A program made the position numbers and the translations under genes. Shown in pieces: positions 41,112 through 49,804 of a stretch of 64,000 nucleotides of DNA. Each line of letters starts with the position of its first letter. Position 1 is the first letter of the stretch. The notes beneath the pieces were generated by a model. The model did no database searches, was not told where the DNA came from, and saw only the letters and a list, made by a program, of their open reading frames with translations. Source of the DNA: Lysobacterales bacterium (GTDB taxonomy: Bacteria > Pseudomonadota > Gammaproteobacteria > Xanthomonadales > BPKI01); the NCBI GenBank assembly GCA_026005055.1, contig BPKI01000001.1, forward strand, positions 744,001-808,000. The letters run 5' to 3'.

Positions 41112-42890
41112 ATGTCCCTCATGTTTCTTGCCGCCCTCGCGGCGGCCCTGCCCGCGGCCAGCGAAGAAAGCGCTCGCCGTCTCGATCGCTTGCAGGTGGT
41201 GGCCAATCGCATCGAGCAACCGGTCGCTGAGGCGTTGGCCGCGGTGGTGGTGCTCGACCGCGAGGCGATCGAGCGCAGCCAGGCGAGCGATATTCTCGAG
41301 CTGCTTCGTCGCTTGCCCGGGCTCGATGTGGCCCGTACCGGCGGCAGCGGCCAAAGCACCAGCCTGTTCGTGCGCGGCGGCAACTCCAACCATGTCCTCG
41401 TCCTGATCGATGGGGTGCGGGTGGCGAGCGTCAACACCGGCGGCTTCGCCTGGGAGCAGCTCGCGCTGGAAGAGATCGAGCGGATCGAATACTTGCGCGG
41501 CCCGCGCGCCAGCCACTATGGCTCGGATGCGATCGGCGGCGTGCTTTTGATCACCACCCGCAAGGGCCTGAAGCCCACCGCGGCGCTGCGCGCCGGCCGC
41601 TATGGCCGCGGCATCGTCGCTGCCGGCTTGGGTCTTGGCGATGAGGAGGCGGGGTTGCGTTTGAGCGCCGGCGCCGAAACCTACGACGGCTTCTCGGCGC
41701 AGAATCGGCAGGGCTTCAGCTTCGATCCCGACCGCGATGGCTTCGAGCAGAAGCATCTCGGGGCGCGGCTCGGTTTCGCCCTGGGCGCGCAGAACCTCGA
41801 GTTTTCCCTGCGCGCCGCCCGCGGCGACACCGAGTTCGACCGGGGCGAAAGCGAGGCACGTCAGAATCACTTCGCGGGAAAGCTCGAGGGCAGCCTGAGC
41901 GAGGGCTGGACGCATGGCGTCTCGCTCGCGCAGGCGCGGGATTCATTGTTCAGCGAGCCCTCAGGCTCCCGTTTCGAGACCCGGCGCGCCGCTTTCGATT
42001 GGCTCCATCAGGTCGAGCTCGGCGAAAGCGCGCAGCTTGGCCTCGGCCTGCATTGGCTGCGCGAACGGGGCGGGCAGCTTCGCCGCGATGGCAGCGCAGT
42101 CTTCGCCGGCCGCCGCGAGCGCTTGGGCGGCTCGCTCGCGCTGACCGGTGCCATCGCGCCTTGGCGCTATGAGTTTTCGCTGCGCCATGAGGACAGCGAC
42201 GGCTATGGCACCCACACCACCGGCCAGGCGGCCCTCGGCTATGACTTCGGTAGCGGGCGGGTGTATCTGAGCGCCGGCGAAGGCTTCCGCGCCCCGAACT
42301 TCAATGAGCTGTTCTCCCCCGGCTTCTCGGGGCTGTTCGCGGGGAATCCGGCGCTCGAACCGGAGCGCTCGCGCAGCGTGGAACTCGGGGTGGATGCCGA
42401 AGTGGGTGCCTTCGATGTGGGTCTGAGGTTCCATCGAAGCCGTTTGCGCGATCTCATCGCCTTTCAGGGCCCAAACTTCCAGGCGGTCAACATCGCCCGG
42501 GCCAAGACCGAGGGGGTGGAGCTCGAGGCTTCGACCACGCTTGCAGATTGGCGCTTGAGCGGCCGCGCGCAGTATCTCGAAGCCGTGGATGAGGCCACGG
42601 GGCTACAGTTGCTCAGGCGGGCGCGCCGGCAGGCGGGCCTCGGCGTCGAGCGCGCTTTCGGTGCCTGGAGCGTGGGCCTCGATGGTCAGTACATCGGCCG
42701 CCGGCGCGACTTCGGAGGCGATCTCAAGAGCTTCGCCCTCTGGGAGGCGCGCGCGGAATGGGCGATCGCCGAGGGCTACCGGCTTCAGGCCAAGCTCGGG
42801 AATCTCTTCGATCGCGAGTACACGCTGGCCCGCGGTTTCAACACCCCGGGCCGCGAGTGGCTGATCGGGCTTCGCTACGGCGGCGAGTGA
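41112..42890 (+). CDS. btuB: TonB-dependent vitamin B12 receptor
   Basis: This is a 592-residue outer-membrane receptor. A short signal peptide (1-16) is followed by a TonB-box-like DRLQVVAN (about 25-32). The plug domain runs to about 150 (LRRLPGLDVARTGGSGQSTS, FVRGGNSNHVLVLIDGVRV, LRGPRASHYGSDAIGGVL), and a 22-strand barrel ends in an aromatic-rich segment (LIGLRYGGE). The cobalamin riboswitch upstream makes B12 or a related corrinoid the likely substrate. No btuCDF or cobalamin synthesis genes are in the window. Its last 16 nt overlap the convergent esterase gene. Confidence 0.92.
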   Translation: MSLMFLAALAAALPAASEESARRLDRLQVVANRIEQPVAEALAAVVVLDREAIERSQASDILELLRRLPGLDVARTGGSGQSTSLFVRGGNSNHVLVLIDGVRVASVNTGGFAWEQLALEEIERIEYLRGPRASHYGSDAIGGVLLITTRKGLKPTAALRAGRYGRGIVAAGLGLGDEEAGLRLSAGAETYDGFSAQNRQGFSFDPDRDGFEQKHLGARLGFALGAQNLEFSLRAARGDTEFDRGESEARQNHFAGKLEGSLSEGWTHGVSLAQARDSLFSEPSGSRFETRRAAFDWLHQVELGESAQLGLGLHWLRERGGQLRRDGSAVFAGRRERLGGSLALTGAIAPWRYEFSLRHEDSDGYGTHTTGQAALGYDFGSGRVYLSAGEGFRAPNFNELFSPGFSGLFAGNPALEPERSRSVELGVDAEVGAFDVGLRFHRSRLRDLIAFQGPNFQAVNIARAKTEGVELEASTTLADWRLSGRAQYLEAVDEATGLQLLRRARRQAGLGVERAFGAWSVGLDGQYIGRRRDFGGDLKSFALWEARAEWAIAEGYRLQAKLGNLFDREYTLARGFNTPGREWLIGLRYGGE

Positions 42891-43546
42891 GGCGGAGGCG
42901 GCAGCGCGAGCGCTTGCCGCGCAGCCGGCAGGATCGCCTGCTCGAGCCAGACGCGATGTTGCTCGGCCGAGGGGTGCAGGCGATCGGGCGCAAGCGCTGA
43001 GGCGCCGAGCCTGCGGCTTATGGCCGTGAGCTCGACGAAGCGTGCTCCCTGCGCTGCTGCCGCTTTCCGCGCGACCTCGTTGAAGGCATCGATCTCGGCC
43101 GCGATCCGCGCCGGATCGCGGCCGCTTTCTCGGGCGAAAGGGGTCACGCCCCAGTCCGGGATGGAAAGCACCAGGACCCGTTCGGGGCGATTGCCGGCCA
43201 ATGCGATCGCCCGGCGCAGCAAGGCGGTGAAGTGAGCCTCGTATTCGGCGAGGGGCAGGCCGCGATACTGGTCGTTCACCCCTATGCCTAAGGTCACGAG
43301 CGCGTAAGGCGGGGTGAAAGCATGGCCTGACACCGCTTCGGCGAGCTCGCCGCTGCTCCAGCCGGTCTTCGCCAGGACCTCGAGCTCGAACTCGAGACCC
43401 TCCTCCCTCAGGGCGGAAACGAGGCGTGCGGGCCAGGCTTCGGCGGGCGCGATCCCCTCGCCCACGGTGTAGGAATCGCCGAGCGCGAGGATGCGATGAA
43501 CGCCGTTTGCCGCGAGAACGAGGCTCATGATTGCCGCCGAAATCAT
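42875..43546 (-). CDS. SGNH/GDSL esterase (arylesterase TesA-like)
   Basis: The protein has 223 residues. Block I has ILALGDSYTVGEG with nucleophile Ser25, block III has LGIGVNDQY, and the catalytic Asp/His pair is in APDRLHPSAEQH. The hydrophobic N-terminus (SLVLAANG) is too short for a sure signal peptide; the ATG seven codons later is an alternative. It hydrolyses acyl esters or thioesters, but the natural substrate is unknown. TACCAT (43584-43579) lies 32 nt before the ATG. The 3' end overlaps btuB by 16 nt. Confidence 0.8.
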   Translation of the reverse strand: MISAAIMSLVLAANGVHRILALGDSYTVGEGIAPAEAWPARLVSALREEGLEFELEVLAKTGWSSGELAEAVSGHAFTPPYALVTLGIGVNDQYRGLPLAEYEAHFTALLRRAIALAGNRPERVLVLSIPDWGVTPFARESGRDPARIAAEIDAFNEVARKAAAAQGARFVELTAISRRLGASALAPDRLHPSAEQHRVWLEQAILPAARQALALPPPPHSPP

Positions 43547-43678
43547 GGGGAGGGCGCTTGAGGCCGGAGGCTTTCGCGATGGTAGCGGGAGCGGTCGGCG
43601 CGCGCGAGCCTCTCCTGCAGGCGGGGCACTGCTTGGGGTCCGTCAGAAACCCTTCGGCACGAGCCCATGGCTTCGCGT

Positions 43679-43684
43679 TAGCAT
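43679..43684 (+). promoter_or_regulatory. -10-like TAGCAT inside GTTAGCATCG
   Basis: TAGCAT ends 26 nt before the patatin ATG. It is the third copy of the decamer found before alaA and the gene at 26649. Confidence 0.4.
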
Positions 43685-43710
43685 CGAAGGCCCTCACTCG
43701 CGAGCGGTCG

Positions 43711-44595
43711 ATGCCCTCTTCCAACTTGAGTCTTTCCCTCGTTCTCGGTGCGGGCGGCGCGCGCGGGCTCGCCCACATCGGGGTGATCGAGGAGCTAATC
43801 GCTCGCGGTTACCGCATCGTCTCGATCGCTGGCAGCTCGATGGGCGCCTTGGTCGGCGGCATCTACGCCGCCGGCAAGCTCGAGGAGTACCGAGATTGGG
43901 TGATCAAGCTGCAGAGGCTCGATGTGCTGCGCCTTTTGGACTTCACCTGGCGCGGCGGCGGAATGATCCGCGGCGAGCGGGTCATCGGCGTCCTGCGCGA
44001 GCTCGTCGGCGAGCATCAGATCGAGTCGCTGCCTGTGTCTTACACCGCAGTCGCGGTGGACATCGACGCCGAGCGCGAGGTCTGGCTGAGCCGCGGCTCG
44101 CTTTTCTCGGCGATCCGGGCTTCCATCGCGATCCCGGGAATCTTCACCCCCCTCGAGCTTCACGGCCGCCGGCTGGTGGATGGGGGACTGCTCAATCCCG
44201 TCCCGGTGGCGCCGACGCTGCGCGACCTGAGCGATCTGACGGTCGTGGTGAACGTCAATGCGGTCAACGGCCAAATCCTCCCGTCGAGCGCGTCTCGTGC
44301 ACCGGAGGCCGGCGAGGAAGACGCGAACGACGATGCCTCGATCGGCTGGTGGGGGCGCATCCGGAGAGGGCGGCGACTCAGACGACAGAGCACGATGGAG
44401 CTCCTCGCCCGATCTTTGGATCTCATGATGCAAAGCATCACCCGCCATCGGCTCGCCGGCCATCACCCTCATTTGCTGATCGAGGTCTCGCGCGATGCCG
44501 CGAGCTTTTACGAGTTCTGGCGCGCCCAGGAGCTCATCGAGCTGGGTCGGCGTTGCGCCGTGCAAGCGCTCGACCGTCTCGCCGCGCAGCGATAA
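43711..44595 (+). CDS. patatin-like phospholipase
   Basis: The protein has 294 residues. LVLGAGGARGLAHIGVIEEL gives the oxyanion-hole glycines, the nucleophile is in IAGSSMGALVGG (GxSxG), and the Asp of the dyad is in LVDGGLLNPVPV. There are no membrane helices and no barrel, so it is a cytoplasmic RssA/YlbK-type patatin with likely acyl hydrolase activity. An upstream open frame is not family-like. It is monocistronic. Confidence 0.87.
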   Translation: MPSSNLSLSLVLGAGGARGLAHIGVIEELIARGYRIVSIAGSSMGALVGGIYAAGKLEEYRDWVIKLQRLDVLRLLDFTWRGGGMIRGERVIGVLRELVGEHQIESLPVSYTAVAVDIDAEREVWLSRGSLFSAIRASIAIPGIFTPLELHGRRLVDGGLLNPVPVAPTLRDLSDLTVVVNVNAVNGQILPSSASRAPEAGEEDANDDASIGWWGRIRRGRRLRRQSTMELLARSLDLMMQSITRHRLAGHHPHLLIEVSRDAASFYEFWRAQELIELGRRCAVQALDRLAAQR

Positions 44596-44627
44596 AAAAC
44601 CCCGGAGGCCAGGGGGAACCTCCGGGG
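44594..44627 (-). terminator. intrinsic terminator facing the polA side
   Basis: CCCCGGAGG (44600-44608) and CCTCCGGGG (44619-44627) form a perfect 9-bp stem. On the minus strand it is followed at once by TTTTTT (44599-44594), so it stops transcripts coming from polA or from the RNA candidate above it. It begins at the patatin stop and may also slow plus-strand transcripts. Confidence 0.75.
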
Positions 44628-44698
44628 CCGGGGTTTGCGGCCTGCCGGTGGGGAGGGCCGGGAGGCCGCGCGGGGTTCACTCGTCTCGAGTGATCCGG
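44594..44698 (-). ncRNA. candidate small RNA downstream of polA
   Basis: On the minus strand three hairpins follow each other. TCACTCG/CGAGTGA with a 3-nt loop lies at 44677-44693. GCGGCCT/AGGCCGC at 44637-44669 has a loop that exposes CCCTCCCC. The last is the terminator above. TGCAAT (44710-44705) could be the -10 box, giving an RNA of about 105 nt. Small RNAs Spot 42 and ErsA lie just downstream of polA in Enterobacteria and Pseudomonas, so the locus is telling. The C-rich loop could pair with Shine-Dalgarno sequences. Existence and start are inferred. Confidence 0.45.
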
Positions 44699-44819
44699 GA
44701 AGGCATTGCACCTTCCGAGCGATTGGAAAACGGCCTGCGGCGGAAGTTCCCGGAGCAGATCGGTGACAGCGGAGCGCACCGGATCCGTTCAGCTCCCGTT
44801 CGGTTTGCCCCCAGGGTGC

Positions 44820-47510
44820 TCAGTGGGCGGCGTCCCAGTCGCGTCCGAAGCCAACATCGACGATCAGGGGAACGGCGAGTTCCGCAGCTTCGGTCATCGC
44901 TCCTCGCACCTTGTCGGCGAGGGGCTCGGCGAAGGCCTCGCGCACCTCAAAGACGAGCTCATCGTGAACCTGGAGGATCATGGCCGCGCGCTCGCCATCG
45001 AGCAGCGGATCGCGGGCGATGGCGACCATTGCACGCTTGATGATGTCGGCAGCGCTCCCCTGCATCGGCGCGTTGATCGCCGCTCGCTCCGCCGCTTGCC
45101 GGCGTTGCGGCTGGCGGGCCTTGAGGTCGGGAAGATACAGGCGCCGACCGAAAAGGGTCTCGACATAGCCCCGCTCGTGCGCGCTCCGGCGGGTTTCTTC
45201 CATGTATCGGCGCACGCCGGGATAACGCTCGAAGTAGCGTTCGATGTAGCGCTCGGCCTCCTCGCGGGGGATCGAAAGCTGGCGAGAAAGGCCGAAGGCG
45301 CTCATCCCGTAAATGAGGCCAAAGTTGATCGCTTTGGCGGCGCGGCGTTGCTCTGGGCTGACCTCGCCGAGCGGCACGCCGAAGATTTCAGCGGCGGTGG
45401 CGCGGTGCACGTCCTGGCCCTCGCGGAAGGCGGCGAGCAAGCCCTCATCGCGCGAGAGGTGGGCCATGATCCTCAGTTCGATCTGCGAATAATCCGCCGA
45501 GAGCAACAGATAGCCTGGGGGCGCGATGAAGGCGCGGCGGATGCGGCGGCCCTCCTCGGTGCGCACCGGGATGTTCTGAAGGTTCGGATCCGAGCTCGAG
45601 AGCCGGCCCGTGCCCGCGACCGCCTGGTGGAACTGGGTGTGGACGCGACCGGTGTGCGGATCGATGAGCTCGACCAGGCGGTCGGTGTAGGTGCTCTTGA
45701 GCTTGGCGAGCTGCCGGTATTCGAGCACGATGCGCGGAAGCTCATGGTGCTCGGCGAGCTGTAGCAGCGCTTCCTCGTCCGTGGAGGGCTGGCGGGTGGG
45801 CGTGCGGCGCGTGACCGGCAGGCCCAGCTCGCGAAAGAGCACCTCGGCGAGCTGCTTGGGGGAATCGAGATTGAGCGGCCGCCGAATGAGCGCTTCGGCC
45901 TGGGCGCGCAAAGCATCGAGGCGTTTTCCAAGCTCCCGGCCGTGGCTCTTGAGCTGCTCGACGTCGAGCAGGACCCCGCGCCGCTCCATCGCCGCAAGCA
46001 CCGGCAGCAGGGGCATTTCAATCTCCTCGTAGATGCGGCGGAGGGAGGCTTCGGCCTCGAGCCGAGGCCAGAGCCGCTGATGCACGCGCAAGGCGATGTC
46101 GGCATCCTCCGCGGCGTACTCGCAGGCCGCCTCCACCGGCACTTCCGCGAAGGGAATCTGGCGCGCGCCCTTGCCGGCGACCTCTTCGTAGCGGATGGTG
46201 CGGTAGGAAAGCTCGCGCTCGGCCAAGCCATCGAGATCGTGGCGGCCGCTTCCGGGGTCGAGGACGTAGCTTTCGAGCATCGTGTCATGAGCGATGCCGC
46301 GCAGCGCAATCCCGTGATGGGCGAGCACGTGCAAGTCGTATTTGAGGTTTTGCCCTACTTTCGGCCGGTCCGGGTCCTCGAGCAGGGGCTTGAGGCGCGC
46401 GAGCGTCTCGGCGAGGGGGAGCTGAGGCGGTGCACCGGGATAGCGATGAGCAAGGGGCAGATACCAGCCTTCGCCGGCTTCGACGGCGAAAGCGAGGCCG
46501 ACCAGCCTTGCACGCATCGGATCGAGGCTCGTGGTTTCGGTGTCGATGGCGATCAAGGGCGCCTGCGCCAGCGCGGAAAGCAGGCTTTCGAGGCTCTTTT
46601 CCTCGAGGATCAGACGGTACTGTCCGCGTTGAGCCGAGGGTTGAGGCTCAGGCTTGCCCGAGAGCGGATCGAGCTCGCGCAGCCAGCTCGCGAACTCGAA
46701 GCGCTCGAAAAGCTTGCGCAGGGCCTCGCGTTCGGGAGGCTTGCGCACGAGATCGCGGGGGGCGATGCCGAGGGCAAGATCGTCCTTGAGGGTGACGAGC
46801 TCCTTCGAGCGCGGCAGCCATTCGGTGGCTTGGCGAAGGTTCTCGCCGAGTTTTCCTGGGATGTCCTCTGCGTGCGCGATGAGGTTTTCGAGGGTGCCGT
46901 AGGCTTGGAGCCATTTCGCGGCGGTCTTCTCGCCGCATTTTTCGACGCCCTGGATGTTGTCGATCTTGTCGCCGACGAGGGCGAGGAAATCGGTTATCTG
47001 GCTCGGCTTGACTCCGAATTTGGCCTCCACCCCGGCCTCGTCGAGCTCGGTGCCGCTCATCGTGTTCACCAGCCGGATACGGGGGCCGACGAGCTGCGCG
47101 AGATCCTTGTCGCCGGTCGAGATCACGACCTCGATGCCCTCGGCGGCCGCCCGGCGGGCGAGGGTGGCGATCACATCATCGGCTTCGACATTCGGGATCC
47201 GCAGCACCGGCACGCCGAGCTTCTCGACGATCTCGATCAAAGGTTCGATCTGGCGGGCGAGATCATCGGGCATCGGCGGCCGGTTGGCCTTGTACTCGGG
47301 GTAGCGCTCATGCCGGAAATTGCGACCGCCGGCATCGAGGACGAAGGCGATGTAATCAGGGTTTTCCCGCAGCGCCGCCCGCACCATGTTGAGGGTGCCG
47401 AACATCGCGTGGGTGGGTTCGCCGGCGCGATTGCTGAGCGGCGGCAGGGCGTGGTAAGCGCGGAAGAGATATCCCGAGCCGTCGATCAGGTAGAGTTTCG
47501 GGGTCGGCAT
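44820..47510 (-). CDS. polA: DNA polymerase I
   Basis: This is an 896-residue protein. Residues 1-290 are the 5' nuclease (LYLIDGSGYLFRAYHALPPL, VEADDVIATLA). About 310-480 are the 3'-5' exonuclease with its acidic residues intact (AIDTETTSLD, GQNLKYDLHVL, YAAEDADIAL), so proofreading should work. About 500-896 are the polymerase: motif A LLSADYSQIELRIM, motif B RRAAKAINFGLIYGMSAFG, motif C QVHDELVFEV. It fills gaps in repair and removes RNA primers. TACAAT lies 21 nt before the ATG. It is divergent from the DUF2782 gene. Confidence 0.97.
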   Translation of the reverse strand: MPTPKLYLIDGSGYLFRAYHALPPLSNRAGEPTHAMFGTLNMVRAALRENPDYIAFVLDAGGRNFRHERYPEYKANRPPMPDDLARQIEPLIEIVEKLGVPVLRIPNVEADDVIATLARRAAAEGIEVVISTGDKDLAQLVGPRIRLVNTMSGTELDEAGVEAKFGVKPSQITDFLALVGDKIDNIQGVEKCGEKTAAKWLQAYGTLENLIAHAEDIPGKLGENLRQATEWLPRSKELVTLKDDLALGIAPRDLVRKPPEREALRKLFERFEFASWLRELDPLSGKPEPQPSAQRGQYRLILEEKSLESLLSALAQAPLIAIDTETTSLDPMRARLVGLAFAVEAGEGWYLPLAHRYPGAPPQLPLAETLARLKPLLEDPDRPKVGQNLKYDLHVLAHHGIALRGIAHDTMLESYVLDPGSGRHDLDGLAERELSYRTIRYEEVAGKGARQIPFAEVPVEAACEYAAEDADIALRVHQRLWPRLEAEASLRRIYEEIEMPLLPVLAAMERRGVLLDVEQLKSHGRELGKRLDALRAQAEALIRRPLNLDSPKQLAEVLFRELGLPVTRRTPTRQPSTDEEALLQLAEHHELPRIVLEYRQLAKLKSTYTDRLVELIDPHTGRVHTQFHQAVAGTGRLSSSDPNLQNIPVRTEEGRRIRRAFIAPPGYLLLSADYSQIELRIMAHLSRDEGLLAAFREGQDVHRATAAEIFGVPLGEVSPEQRRAAKAINFGLIYGMSAFGLSRQLSIPREEAERYIERYFERYPGVRRYMEETRRSAHERGYVETLFGRRLYLPDLKARQPQRRQAAERAAINAPMQGSAADIIKRAMVAIARDPLLDGERAAMILQVHDELVFEVREAFAEPLADKVRGAMTEAAELAVPLIVDVGFGRDWDAAH

Positions 47511-47531
47511 GCGCGGCGCCTCTGCGCAGCG

Positions 47532-47537
47532 ATTGTA
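47532..47537 (-). promoter_or_regulatory. -10-like TACAAT of polA
   Basis: On the minus strand TACAAT ends 21 nt before the polA ATG. No clear -35 box is seen. Confidence 0.4.
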
Positions 47538-47576
47538 GCGAGGGAGGGCGCCGCCAGCTGCGAGGAGGTGATCATC

Positions 47577-47885
47577 GTGTTGCGCTGGTTCCTGGTGGGG
47601 TTGCTGGGTTTCGCCTCGACCGAGGCGCCTTCATCCGACCCTCCGGACTGGCCGGAGAAAGTGCCGCCGCCGGATGAGCCGCCCCCCACGGTGCGCATCC
47701 GGCGGGTCAAGGACGATGTGGTCATCGAGTACCGCCGCGGTGGCAGGCTGTGGATGGTGCGGATCGAGCCGAAAAACGGGGTGCCTTATCACCTGATCGA
47801 CACCAATGGCGATGGCCGCCTCGATCGCGCGGACAGCGACCTGCCGATTCGGCCGATCTACTACACGATTTATGCCTGGGATTGA
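47577..47885 (+). CDS. DUF2782 domain protein
   Basis: The protein has 102 residues from a GTG start, with GAGGAGG eight bases before it. Residues 1-15 are hydrophobic (a signal peptide or anchor), and a Pro-rich stretch follows (PPDEPPPTVR). The domain has VVIEYRRGGRLWMVRIEPKN and YHLIDTNGDGRLDRAD, ending in IYYTIYAW. DUF2782 genes commonly sit next to polA in gammaproteobacteria, as here. Function unknown, probably envelope. An earlier in-frame GTG at 47568 is less well placed. Confidence 0.75.
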   Translation: MLRWFLVGLLGFASTEAPSSDPPDWPEKVPPPDEPPPTVRIRRVKDDVVIEYRRGGRLWMVRIEPKNGVPYHLIDTNGDGRLDRADSDLPIRPIYYTIYAWD

Positions 47886-47889
47886 GCTC

Positions 47890-48384
47890 ATGCGGCGGCT
47901 CGCGCTTGCCCTCGATGGCCTCGAAGATGTGCTTTCCGGGCTTCTCGCCTTTCTTGCCTCGGCCATGGTGTTGCTCGTCTTCGCCGTCGTGGTCTTACGT
48001 TACGGCTTCGGGCTCGGCTCGGTCGCGCTTCAGGAGCTCGCGCAGCACCTCCATGCCGCGATCTTCTTGCTCGCGGCGAGCATCGCCTTGCGCTGTGGCC
48101 GCCACGTGCGGGTGGATTTGTTCTACGGGAGGCTCGCTGAGCGCGCGCAGAGGAAGCTCGATGCCTTCGCCAACCTGGCGGTGGTCCTGCCCTTTGCGGT
48201 CTTTGCTTTCCTCGTGAGCCTGGATTACGTCTCCGCTTCTTTCGCCATCCGCGAGGCTTCGCGCGAACCGGGCGGTCTTCCCGCGCTGTGGCTGGTCAAG
48301 GGGCTGATTCCGGCCTTCGCCTTGCTGCTTGGGCTGCGCGCTTTGACCGAGGGTCTGAGGGCGCTGGCTTCGCTTCGCCGCTGA
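47890..48384 (+). CDS. TRAP transporter small permease (DctQ type)
   Basis: The protein has 164 residues and four membrane helices, the normal topology of the Q subunit. LQELAQHLHAAIFLLAASIA and CGRHVRVDLFYGRLAERAQR are family-typical. It forms the membrane complex with the M subunit encoded next, sharing a base at TGATG. No periplasmic binding protein gene (dctP) is adjacent. Start choice: ATG 47890; an earlier ATG at 47872 overlaps the preceding gene. Confidence 0.85.
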   Translation: MRRLALALDGLEDVLSGLLAFLASAMVLLVFAVVVLRYGFGLGSVALQELAQHLHAAIFLLAASIALRCGRHVRVDLFYGRLAERAQRKLDAFANLAVVLPFAVFAFLVSLDYVSASFAIREASREPGGLPALWLVKGLIPAFALLLGLRALTEGLRALASLRR

Positions 48385-49739
48385 TGCTCCTGACCCTGCT
48401 CGTGCTGCTCGCGCTCTTGCTCGCCTTGGGCGTGCCCGTGGCCTTCGCCCTCGCGGGAGCGGCGCTCGCCGCTGCCCTCCTCGGCGCGGGGCTCGGGGCT
48501 TTCGACCTCGTTTATCTCCAAGCCTTCCCCAACCGGCTCTTCGGGATCATGGGCAACGAGACCCTGCTCGCGGTGCCGCTTTTCGTCTTTATGGGGGTGA
48601 TGCTCGAGCGGGCGCGGATCGCCGAGGAGCTGCTGAGCAGCATGGCGCGACTTTTCGGGGGCTTGCGCGGCGGGATGGCGCTGTCGGTGCTCGCGGTCGG
48701 GGCGCTGATGGCGGCCTCGACCGGCATCGTGGGGGCCACGGTGGTGACCATGGGCTTGATCTCTCTGCCTGCGATGCTCGCTCGCGGCTACGACCCGAAG
48801 CTTGCCGCAGGCACGGTCGCTGCGGCCGGCACCCTTGGGCAGATCATCCCCCCCTCGATCGTGCTGGTCTTGCTCGGCGATCAGCTGAGCGCGGCCTACC
48901 AGCAGGCGCAGCTGCGGCAGGGCGTGTTCGCGCCGGAGACGGTCTCGATCGGTGATCTCTTCGCTGGCGCGCTCCTACCCGGTCTGATGCTCGTCGTGCT
49001 TTATGCCCTCTACGTCGGGATGGTCGCTTGGTTCAGGCCGCAGCGCGCCCCCGCCGAAAGCGGACGGGCGGGCTGGCGCGCGTGGCTGGAGGCGCTGCGC
49101 CTCGCGCTCACGCCCATCGCCCTGATCGTGGCGGTGCTCGGCTCGATCATCCTGGGTCTGGCCACGCCCACGGAGGCTGCGGCCGTCGGCGCGGTGGGCG
49201 CGACGCTCGCCGGGTGGCTGCGCGGGCGGTTTTCCTTGGCGGTGCTCAAGGCGGTGGCCGAGGAAACGGTGATGGTGTCGGCGATGGTCTTCGCCATCCT
49301 CATCGGCGCGACTTTGTTCAGCCTCGTGTTCCGGGGCTTCGGCGGCGATGAGACGGTGCATACGCTCTTGAGCGCCTTGCCGGGAGGCGCGATCGGGGCG
49401 CTGATCGCAGTCATGTTGCTCATGTTCCTGCTCGGCTTCGTGCTCGATTTCATCGAGATCGTCTTCGTGGTCGTGCCGGTCGCGGCGCCGGTGCTGCTCG
49501 CGATGGGGGTGGATCCGATCTGGCTCGGGGTGCTGATGGCGGTCAATCTCCAGACCTCTTTCCTCACCCCGCCTTTCGGCTTCGCACTCTTCTACCTGCG
49601 CGGGGTGGCGCCGGCTGAGCTGGCCACCGCCGCGATCTGGCGCGGGGCGATGCCCTACGTGGGGCTCCAGCTCTTGCTCCTCTGTCTCCTGATCCTTTTC
49701 CCGCCGCTCGTCACCTTCCTGCCTTCGTTGCTGCGCTGA
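48384..49739 (+). CDS. TRAP transporter large permease (DctM type)
   Basis: The protein has 451 residues and about 12 membrane helices. MGNETLLAVPLFVFMGVMLE, AASTGIVGATVVTMGLISLP, GTLGQIIPPSIVLVLLGDQ and LQTSFLTPPFGFALFYLRGV are DctM signatures. A loop near 170-185 is longer than in the classic C4-dicarboxylate subunit, as in members annotated for chloroaromatic or mannitol-like substrates. It uses an ion gradient to import an organic acid delivered by a P subunit that is not encoded here. The substrate is unknown. Confidence 0.87.
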   Translation: MLLTLLVLLALLLALGVPVAFALAGAALAAALLGAGLGAFDLVYLQAFPNRLFGIMGNETLLAVPLFVFMGVMLERARIAEELLSSMARLFGGLRGGMALSVLAVGALMAASTGIVGATVVTMGLISLPAMLARGYDPKLAAGTVAAAGTLGQIIPPSIVLVLLGDQLSAAYQQAQLRQGVFAPETVSIGDLFAGALLPGLMLVVLYALYVGMVAWFRPQRAPAESGRAGWRAWLEALRLALTPIALIVAVLGSIILGLATPTEAAAVGAVGATLAGWLRGRFSLAVLKAVAEETVMVSAMVFAILIGATLFSLVFRGFGGDETVHTLLSALPGGAIGALIAVMLLMFLLGFVLDFIEIVFVVVPVAAPVLLAMGVDPIWLGVLMAVNLQTSFLTPPFGFALFYLRGVAPAELATAAIWRGAMPYVGLQLLLLCLLILFPPLVTFLPSLLR

Positions 49740-49765
49740 TCCGTGCTCCGCTCGCGCGCCTGGAG

Positions 49766-49771
49766 TAAGAT
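49766..49771 (+). promoter_or_regulatory. -10-like TAAGAT
   Basis: TAAGAT ends 33 nt before the ATG at 49805. Confidence 0.35.
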
Positions 49772-49804
49772 CGCCGGGTGTTTCTTCACCGAGGAGCGTG
49801 TTCC

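Noticed and set aside
43547-43710. Frame upstream of the patatin gene as an N-terminal extension
   Set aside because: The added 60 residues are not hydrophobic or conserved-looking, and the TAGCAT box lies inside them.
45942-47576. Long upstream extension of the DUF2782 frame, antisense to polA
   Set aside because: It lies across conserved PolA motifs, and the DUF2782 protein has its own start with a strong ribosome site at 47577.
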